Part shown: one piece after another, positions 56,425 to 64,000 of the stretch
How positions within the stretch are numbered: position 1 is the stretch's first letter
How the letters are laid out: each line of letters opens with the position of its first letter
DNA from: Reticulitermes lucifugus
Taxonomy: Eukaryota > Arthropoda > Insecta > Blattodea > Rhinotermitidae
Assembly: GCA_026260175.1 (NCBI GenBank)
Contig: JAKCWW010000902.1
Coordinates: 15,943-79,942 of the forward strand
Length of the DNA: 64,000 nt
Direction: 5' to 3'
Translations under genes and position numbers: made by a program
The notes under the pieces: model-generated
The model's database searches: none
What the model was told of the DNA's origin: nothing
What the model saw: the letters and a program-made list of their open reading frames with translations, nothing else

Positions 56425-57094
56425 CTAACAAGAAGAGTAGAAATGAAAAACTCTGTATGATATAGGATGGAGATCTCCACCTTTACATCGATAGATCGTA
56501 TGAAATAAATAAATAAATAAATAAATACTGAATTAATAAATATTGAAAACTGATGTGAGAGGAAACGTTTCTTGATGGGAAGCAGGAAAAACCCCAAAAA
56601 CTCAAATTCGTTATAGCCGGTTTCCTAGTCGAAATTCAAACCAGTAAACTTCTGACAGTGAAGCAGCAATACTATCTAACAAGACCTAGGCGCGGGATTT
56701 GGAATGTTAACTACAGGCCATCTCACTATTAGGCAATGTGGTTAGAATTGAGGGTCCGTTACATGTAAAAGAAAGGAGCAGAGTAATTCGTGGTATGAAA
56801 CACAGAGAGCTGTTTCTCAGAAAGAACAATCTGGCTATAGCTGCAGCGTTTCCAGTAAGACGAAAGCAATTAAGATATACGTGTCTTAGCATGTGGTCAT
56901 GAGAGATCTTGGTATCTAGGGTAAGAGGTAAGGAAATCCAATCAAAGAAGAAGCATTGGTGTTTCCCTCCTCCGAACCGTGGAATCACCTATAAGGTTGG
57001 CGGTTTACAGGGCGAAAGAATTTGCTATTTTAGCCTTCTGGATTTTTATACATTGTAGTCTTCATGCGGGTAATATGTCTATTCGTTAAATACT
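56425..57094. other. Gene-free stretch with an AAAT microsatellite
   Basis: An (AAAT)n tract lies at about 56503-56525. Nothing else recognised. Confidence 0.5.
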
Positions 57095-57500
57095 CTGTCT
57101 CGCCACAGGTCCATAGCGAGTTCTCCAAAGATTGCAGCTAGTGCTTTCGCATTCAAGTTCCAGCAACTTTTCTTTCCATTAAGACCATCCAGTAGCTGCT
57201 TACATCTTCTTTTTCGTCTTTTCATCCCTTCTATCTTTCCTTCAGTATCGTGTTTCAGAAGGTATTTCATACGCAAGATGTGTCCACTCGAATTAGCATT
57301 CCTTCATTTTATTGCATGCAGGTCGTTCCTTTCCTCTTCGACTCTACATAATACTTCCAAATTTGTTACAGGATCGGTCCAACTGATCTTCTCCATCCTT
57401 CTCCAGCACCACATTTCATAACTTTCAAGATACTTCTGATCTACTTCCCCTGGTGTCCGCCTTTTAGCACCATACAAAGCTCCGATATGTTAGTACTTAA
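57095..57500 (-). mobile_element. LINE group 1, 3'-terminal fragment
   Basis: The minus-strand translation includes KYLLKH, GKIEGMKRRKRRCKQLL and WNLNAKAL near the end. Upstream, in another frame, lie WCWRRMEKISWTD-like and CYRLNI-like pieces. It is truncated and frameshifted, the same family as 21070-21800. Confidence 0.75.
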
Positions 57501-58769
57501 ATACCAGAATACACGATACCTCAGTCGGGAAGACCACAATGTTAAAATTGTGTAAATCTTTCTCTGTACCTCCTAACATCTTACAATTTATTAAAATTTG
57601 TAGGCTGAATATTCTTCGTCTTCTAATATTGCAGTATATTTTTGAACAGGTCTAATGTTGTACAGTATTGAAGAGGTCTAATCCATAATGATGCTTCAAG
57701 TTCCATAAAAGGTGAAGAATTTCTGAAATAGATCAGTGAGCATTAGATTATCGAAAATAGATTTCATCATTTAAAGGTTTTTTATGACAGTTTTCTGTCG
57801 TTTAAATGAGATAATGTGTATAGGACTACTGAATTAGTTTACGGTTATCAAATAGCTATAAGAAATAGATGTAAGCGATAAATCGTGTAGCTTATTTAGC
57901 AAATAATTTTTGTAAGAAATGTTGAAAATTATAAGCTACTGTTGTTTCCAAAGAGTATTCTCTGACGTCCTTGGGTATTTATTTCGAAACACAGAAACTC
58001 GCCGACAGCTGTAAGTCTGTAGTCAGCCATTCTGGGAAGAAATAGACGACTTTCCAGGTTGTAATACTCGGTCATGCAGTTCTCAGATAGCATTTTATAG
58101 GCCTACTTATGAACAAGCCGCATTGCATTAGCAAATGCCTCACAATTGCCATCATGCAAGAAGCAACATACCTTTGTATCGTACACAGTGACATACATAC
58201 CACGAGGGCATAACATTCTTTGCAGATTTTTTTCAATGCGCGAAAGTAAACTGAAGCTGCTACTTAAATGCAATTACTGAGTATCAAGTGGTAGCATTTA
58301 GTAGTCCTGTTTCATATTCGGGAAGTTAATATATCTGTTTGAAAGTTAAAAATTCCTGTAGAGAGGTTAAACTTGTCTTTCGGGGAGGTAATAACATTGA
58401 TCGTCAGTGAGGAGTTTAAAAACACGGATATGAACGTAATTATTTCTGTAGGGGTATTAAACATATCAACGTAGAAGACGACTATGTCGGTAGGAATGTT
58501 AGAAATGCTGACCGGGAGATAATTATGTCTGTTTTGGGTTAAAAATATCTCTTAAGTAAGAGGTTAATGCGAGGTTTCTTGTGACCTGTTTCTTTCAGTC
58601 CATCAAAATTTAGGTATTTACCTAAAAGATTACCACCATTGCCTTCGGTCTTATATTTACGAAAGTACTATTATATATATTTCTTTATTATCACTTGGAC
58701 CTCTCGTGGAAAGCGAAGAAACCTTACATAACGACAAGGAGGAAACACATAGTCTCCATACAATAAAGC
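57501..58769. other. Gene-free stretch
   Basis: From 58300 to 58560 phrases like GGGAGGTAATAA..T(G)TCTGT repeat loosely at roughly 60-70 bp, perhaps a decayed array. No gene recognised. Confidence 0.4.
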
Positions 58770-58995
58770 GAAGGAATGCTAACTGAATTAGGCACATCTT
58801 GAGTAGGAATTGCATTATAAGACACGTTATTTAGGGTAAGATATAGGGAGGAAAAGACGAGAAAAAAAGAGGTAAGCAGCTACTGGATGACCGTAAGGAA
58901 TCAAGAAGACACTGGAAATTGAAAAAAGCAGCACTACCTTGCATTCTGTGGAGAACTCGCTTTGGAAGAGGCTATGGACCTGTCGTAAGGCGGAC
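58770..58995 (+). mobile_element. LINE group 1, 3'-terminal fragment
   Basis: Plus-strand copy of the group 1 end: KRRNAN-like, RKRREKKR.KQLLDDRKE, HWKLKKAAL and RFGRGYGPVVR in shifted frames. It ends at GTCGTAAGGCGGACTAC. Confidence 0.75.
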
Positions 58996-59185
58996 TACGT
59001 GATTAATGACATACACAATATAGCTAGGCCTATTAGACTGTTTGAAGACCTAAGCCATGTGTTGATAGGACCTTTGTCATAACTGTGCCTCCGATGTTAA
59101 AGACAAATGAAAATTTTTTCTGACATGTTACGCTAAAAACCTAATGACACACAAGCAAATAGGCGTGTTACACCCACATGCATTT

Positions 59186-59456
59186 TTTTCTTGTGAAGGG
59201 CCTCGCAGCAGATGCTACGGACGCACCGCAGCCTTGAGACTTATTGTGCAATCCTGTGATGAAGATGATTAGTTTTTTCGTTTTGCCGTGTAATGGAGCA
59301 CAGGTGGAATGAAATTGACAGGGTAAAACCGACGTATTCGGGAAAGAACCTGTCCCAGTGCCACTTTGTCCACCACAAATCTCACATGGACTGACCCGGG
59401 ATCGAACCGGGCCTCCGCCGTGAGAGACGGGCGACTAACTGCCTGAGCCATGGCCT
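59186..59456 (-). mobile_element. SINE type C, full length
   Basis: The minus-strand head AAGGCCATGGCTCAGGCAGT is followed by a perfect B box GGTTCGATCCC, the body GAGATTTGTGGTGGACAAAG and GGCACTGGGACAGG, and a tail with CAAGGCTGCGGTGCGTCC. It agrees over its whole length with 12263-12534. Flanking CACATGCA / CACATACA is an approximate target duplication. Confidence 0.82.
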
Positions 59457-60716
59457 TACCACATACATAACACTCTTATCTTGTAAACGTAATATTTATT
59501 TGGGCTTTAATAATTCTCTGAATATTCTCTTGTTCCTCTACCTTCTTAGTTAATACAGAATGGTAGCAAAAACAAGGGAACAAAATCTTTAAAAGGCGTA
59601 ATTCAATCTTACAACTAAGGCCTAGAATAGTCCTACATATTCGTTTTAGATATGTTCGTATCTATTCCTATTTCACTTTATCATACGCCATGCAGGCACA
59701 GCGGGAAAAAAAGTGTAGCTCTGCTTTGTCATAAAACCTGTAAATAATAGGCACGTTTGTAGGGCTGTAAGTTAGTCTTTCTTATAATTTGACCCTAGAT
59801 GAGGTGTTTGCTTAGTTTCAATTCCTGCCACCTTTACCCCCCAAGGAAAGCTGACATCCAATATCTCCAGCTCCAGAAGAGAGCGTATTTCTTGCTGCCG
59901 GGTATCTAGTTCCAGTTGTCCAGTTGGCCAGTGCATAATGTATCCACCATATTGACCGGGCTACTAGGGTTATATTTGGACATATAAGTCTTTTCCACAT
60001 AAATACTTAGATGTTTCATCTACTAAAATCCTCTAAATGTGTTATAAATTTGATCACAAATTTAAACTTTTACGAGGCACATTTTATGTAAGCGTAATTG
60101 AAAACTCGATTCCTGCTTGGCAGTAAAAAAGTTTGTCTCCATTACAGGAACAAATCGATTAATTTATCAAGTAATCGATGCTTGAGGGATGTAAAATATG
60201 GAATTCACCTTATGGGCAAAATGAGGAAATTTTTAAAGTGATGGGTGGCCCATGAATAGCTTACGCGTGCCTTGTTAATACGTCACACATTTTCATGCAG
60301 TAACGAGGTTACGGACATCAATACATCTCTCGCACCCTTCGATTGACAAGCAAGCTCAACACATATATTTACTTGCAACCTCCTTGAAACTGTGCAGGCC
60401 ATCTTGTCCCCATATATCCAGAACGCTCCCTAAGGAATGCGCATTTGTAGGTGTCTTGACATAATTATCGTGGTTTTAATTTAAGCACTGAGAAAGGCAT
60501 TTTGACTTCATTCTTAGAGCTGAAATAAGCAATTTGTAAGATTCCTAAACAATGGTGTTATACGGGGGTTTAATTAAATTCAGTTCTATCGTTACCAAAC
60601 TCTAATCAAATAATCTTCCTCTCTTCAACGTCCAAATAATTTGAGGATGTGGCAACCAATGTTATTATAAAAGTTTCAGATCGGGATGTCACAAAATGTT
60701 ACTACAGATAAAACTG
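59457..60716. other. Gene-free stretch
   Basis: Nothing recognised before the minisatellite. Confidence 0.5.
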
Positions 60717-60886
60717 CCGAAGTAGACTGCAAGGTCAGCATATCGTTTTTAGAGATACCGAAGTAGACTGCAAGGTCAGCATATCGTTGTTAGAGATAAC
60801 GAAGTAGACTGCAAGGTCAACATATCGTTGTTAGAGATACCGAAGTAGACTGCAAGGTCAGCTTATCTTTGTTAGAGGTACCGAAG
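60717..60886. repeat. 41-bp minisatellite, about 4 copies
   Basis: AGTAGACTGCAAGGTCA starts at 60721, 60762, 60803 and 60844, an exact 41-bp period. Units end TTAGAGATACCGA and differ by only a few substitutions (for example GTCAGC/GTCAAC, ATACC/ATAAC). The last unit is followed by CCGAAGCCTC, where the repetition stops. There is no coding frame. Confidence 0.93.
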
Positions 60887-62134
60887 CCTCTGAAAATAAA
60901 ATTTAAAAATTTGCCTAAAAGAGATATTTTAATTTACGGGCGTATTAGTATTGAAACAAAGTTCGTGGGCTTCTCTACTTTTCAAAAATATAACTAACTA
61001 ACAAACAAACCAAAATAGAACACAGTCCTTATCGAAGGAACTAACGCCTCGTGGATCCTCATCTATTTAAGAAGTTGCACGCATTTTATGGAAATCGTAA
61101 TTTATTACCGTGTTCACAAGATTCAACCACTTCTCTCTACCCTGAGACACATGAATTCAATCTACGTCCTTCTTCCAAACGTCTTTTCTAAGAACTAATA
61201 AAACCTAATTCAATGAAAGTGTTTCATTTGTATGTAATGAGAAACAGACGGTACTGAACTTAATCGAATATAAGAAATGCAGGTGTTCAGAAGGAGACAA
61301 AGACCATTGTTGGGTTTGGATTTATTACAGACATTTATTTTTGAAGAAGAAGAAGAATAAGTAGTAGTAGTGGTATTAGTATTAGTAGTAGTAACTACAG
61401 TTAGGTATAAGATAAAACTGTGAATGGAGAGGCGGTATTAAATTGGCTAGCTAGGCTATAAGTGGCGTTTCGTAGACCGATTAACTTATTTAGAAAGTGG
61501 CGGCACGGGCCCATTACATGTAATATCAGTATCATAAGGTAATAAAAATCTGTCGTTAGTTCACACAACGAATAAGAGAATTATGCTGTAAGAAAGCTCA
61601 GGTCTGTATTAAATTTTATCCAGATTCGTTTAGTAGTTTCTTAGCCTTAATATCCGGACTGAAAAATACACATTACTTCCCCATTATGCTCTTAATTTAC
61701 GTGTATTATGTAAACACTACATAATAGGCAAACTGGAATTCTGGGAAGCTAATGACATCTAAGTGAAGTTTAAGATTCTCTTGGCTGTGATTAGGCCGTA
61801 AAATATTTATATAGTATGAAATTTGTATTATAAATTCACGGAACTGAAATAAATCTTTTTGGGATCAGCCAGAATATTGAGTATTGCTCAGGCAGTATAT
61901 ATCGTTTATCGTTGAAAATGCCTTATCAATTTGTCGTGTTTTTACACGCCCCCGCCCCCTCCAGGTTGTTTCTCGATATTTTATTATGAATGTGCTAAAG
62001 AAGGCTTCACGTCTGCTTTCGAATTGCATCCAAAATTTTAACATCAGTGCTATACATCGTTCTAATAGTCTTGGCTAGTGTAAATACTGCAACAGAACGA
62101 TGTAAATTGAATAGTACATTTGGTTGCTTTCTAG
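60887..62134. other. Gene-free stretch with a GAA/GTA microsatellite
   Basis: GAAGAAGAAGAAG passes into a GTAGTAGTAG tract between about 61343 and 61396. No gene recognised. Confidence 0.5.
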
Positions 62135-62275
62135 TAGGTCCTTTGTAGGACGCGGGAGATTTAATCGACGGCCTCTCCTAATAGATACCCGGGTTCAAAT
62201 CCGGGCCAGTCTGTGTGAGATTTGTGGTGGATCAAGTGGCACCAAGCCAGATTATCCCCAAGTAGTTTGGTATCT
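62135..62275 (+). mobile_element. SINE type C, worn 5' part
   Basis: A B-box-like GGGTTCAAATCCGG is followed by GTGAGATTTGTGGTGGATCA and AGTGGCACC, the type C order. The first part of the head does not match type C, and the 3' half is missing. Confidence 0.55.
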
Positions 62276-63461
62276 ACTTTTCAGTAGCTTTTCATCAATG
62301 TTCCATACATTTTTTGATTAAAACATTCGTATCAGAAGGTCAAGAGGGCGAACGAGAAAATCATCAAATAAAGAAACGCTCTACCAAACATAAGGAGCAT
62401 TGGAAAGAAAAGTACTTTATTAAGAAGGTTTAGAAACTGAAATATGAAGTCATCTACTCCGTTTATCTTATATTTCTCTCTCCAAACAGAAAAATTACAT
62501 TTTTAAATACTTGCAATATAAGATTATTTCTATTATTGTTAGAAGTTCCTATTAGGATTTTTAATATTGTAGTTTAATTGTTGAAGCATGAAGATTACCT
62601 AAATTATATTTAAGAACTCATTTCTTGTGTCACATAAGACATTGTACACCTACATTACAGGTAAAAATTATTAATACTCTTTAAAACTCGTCTTTCTGAG
62701 AATCAAAAGAAATCGATAAATACACTTAAATTTTGTGGGCGATAATAAGTTTCACTGCTGTAGGAGGTAATATGTTTATTTGTCACTATGCCTTGGAGGA
62801 TCGGGTTTAATATTTGCGTAATGGAGATCCAGACTAGGATGTTGAATTGCTGTCAGATGGTACATAATCAAAATGAATATCAGTTCAAGTCTTGTTATGC
62901 AGTAAAAGAAACCGCAGTCCATTTCACAAATATGGTGGATGTGGATTAAAATAAACAAAGCTACAGACGAGTGTCAAAGCATTTTTTGTAACCGTATGCG
63001 GTGTGCATATAACACCGCAGGAAGTGGGAAGGGGAAACGACACGGTGTTGACATTTTTTACAAGTGGTTTCAAATAACACAGGGGTCCTAGCCAACATAG
63101 GGAATTTAAATAAATGTGCAACATGATTAGGCACACACACACACACACTCGCACAAATTCCGCAACCCCCGCCCAGCACCACTGCGCCATACTCACCGCC
63201 ATGTATTTCCTCTCAGAGGGTGTTAGTTAGGCCTCCTAATTTGCCCATAAATCAGCGCAACAGAGCAGAAATAAATAGCAACGTGACCCACACTAGTACT
63301 CCTATAACTCACAAAGAGTTTCACAACGCGTATTACCGGATGCTCCGAAGGTTTAAAGAAACATTCTTAAAAATTTGACACACATCCAGTAAGAGACATG
63401 CTGTGTAGCTTAACTTTTTAAACTTAAATGTGACGTAAAAAACAAATAAAAATGAACTCTA
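62276..63461. other. Gene-free stretch with an AC microsatellite
   Basis: (CA)9 lies at 63132-63149. Minus-strand frames across 62924-63202 are not recognisable. Confidence 0.5.
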
Positions 63462-63475
63462 TACCTCACAAAGGA

Positions 63476-63812
63476 AGGGCACGCGGTGACGCAGTTGGTT
63501 GAGGCACTGTGCTACAAGCCGGAACGTAGCGGGTTCGATTCCCGATGGTGTCATTGGAATTTTCTATTGACATAATCGTTTCGGTCGCACTATGGCCCTG
63601 GGGTCGACTCAGCCTCTAACAGAAATGAGTACCAGGAATATTTCCTGGGAGTAAAGGCGGCACATGAAGGTGGTAAGGTTGTCAGCCCTACGCACCGTAG
63701 GGCTGACAACCTTACCACCTTCATGTGCCGATTGTCTAGAAATCTGGGGGACTCAATCTCCTGGAACCCTAAGGGTCTGTCCAGGCCTGTAATGGGATCG
63801 CTTTACCTTTTT
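63476..63812 (+). mobile_element. SINE type B, full length, with internal perfect hairpin
   Basis: The head GGGCACGCGGTGACGCAGTTG, shared with the 44.6 kb copy, has a perfect B box GGTTCGATTCC at 63532-63542. The middle and tail (AGGGTCTGTCCAGGCCTG) are also type B. A perfect 14-bp target duplication, TACCTCACAAAGGA (63462-63475 and 63813-63826), shows a fairly recent insertion. Inside, the junction after GTAAAGG has gained an inverted copy of the following 35 bp. Confidence 0.9.
63658..63730. repeat. Perfect 35-bp hairpin with 3-nt loop
   Basis: The arms 63658-63692 and 63696-63730 are exact reverse complements around CAC. The right arm is the ordinary type B sequence (GTAGGGCTGACAACC...CATGTGCCG). 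The left arm is absent from the 44.6 kb and 32.9 kb copies. Confidence 0.95.
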
Positions 63813-64000
63813 TACCTCACAAAGGACACGTTGCTTCTCTATGACAGATACCAGTACCAGTTGTTTAAAGATGTTAGCTAAAGAATCGCTTTTGTAGTGA
63901 AAATAAAAATAAAAACGAAAATATACTTAGTAGAAAAATGCGCAGTGTATTCGTGTTAAATAAGGTCGCATTTGTGGTAAACACTGAGGTTTAAATGGTT

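Noticed and set aside
63477-63560. tRNA gene on the plus strand
   Set aside because: Same reasoning: it is the head of a type B SINE with a 14-bp target duplication, found again at 44.6 and 29.8 kb.
1-64000. CRISPR array, operon or bacterial system
   Set aside because: No regularly spaced repeats with unique spacers; the sequence is clearly eukaryotic, with introns, SINEs and LINEs.

Overview
The window looks like insect nuclear DNA. It is AT-rich, intron or intergenic in character, and crowded with decayed retroelements. The only conventional gene part I can support is the terminal coding exon of an engrailed/invected-class homeobox gene (30163-30515, + strand). The style of the tRNA-derived SINEs and of the two LINE 3' tails resembles large hemimetabolous genomes, most likely a cockroach or relative. 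That placement is inferred from memory of repeat families, not from a search.

Layout. Positions 1-30162 lie upstream of the homeobox exon on its own strand. They contain no engrailed 5' exon, so they are most simply read as more than 30 kb of intron. This stretch holds SINEs of four types (labelled A-D here), LINE 3' fragments, two degenerate tandem arrays (14.65-14.97 kb and 16.57-17.04 kb), an inverted-repeat element at 19.2 kb and scattered simple repeats. A type B SINE lies only about 120 bp upstream of the homeobox splice acceptor. Positions 30516-64000 hold the presumed 3' UTR and then gene-free DNA with more SINEs and LINEs, a hAT-like remnant, a short Tc1/mariner-like element with a TA target duplication, a 41-bp minisatellite (60.7 kb) and two large foldback elements (41.8-42.4 kb and 43.3-43.5 kb). 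One foldback surrounds a 100-N assembly gap; the other has split a LINE.

The most unusual signal is a set of about 45-nt motifs scattered over the window that fold as minimal hammerhead ribozymes. Each has some or all of: a CTGANGA-type core, one extra U, a short helix II, GAAA, a tiny helix III that is usually palindromic, and a helix I closing the ends. The best are at 43453-43497 (+) and 56382-56424 (-). Good but mutated examples are at 40462-40505 (-), 41907-41950 (-), 42255-42298 (+) and 8494-8535 (+). Hammerheads of this minimal type are known from Penelope-like retroelements and retrozymes, so the foldbacks are probably non-autonomous relatives. No Penelope reverse transcriptase is visible.

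The genes here do not form an operon or pathway. There is one developmental regulator exon, and the rest is its repeat-rich surroundings.
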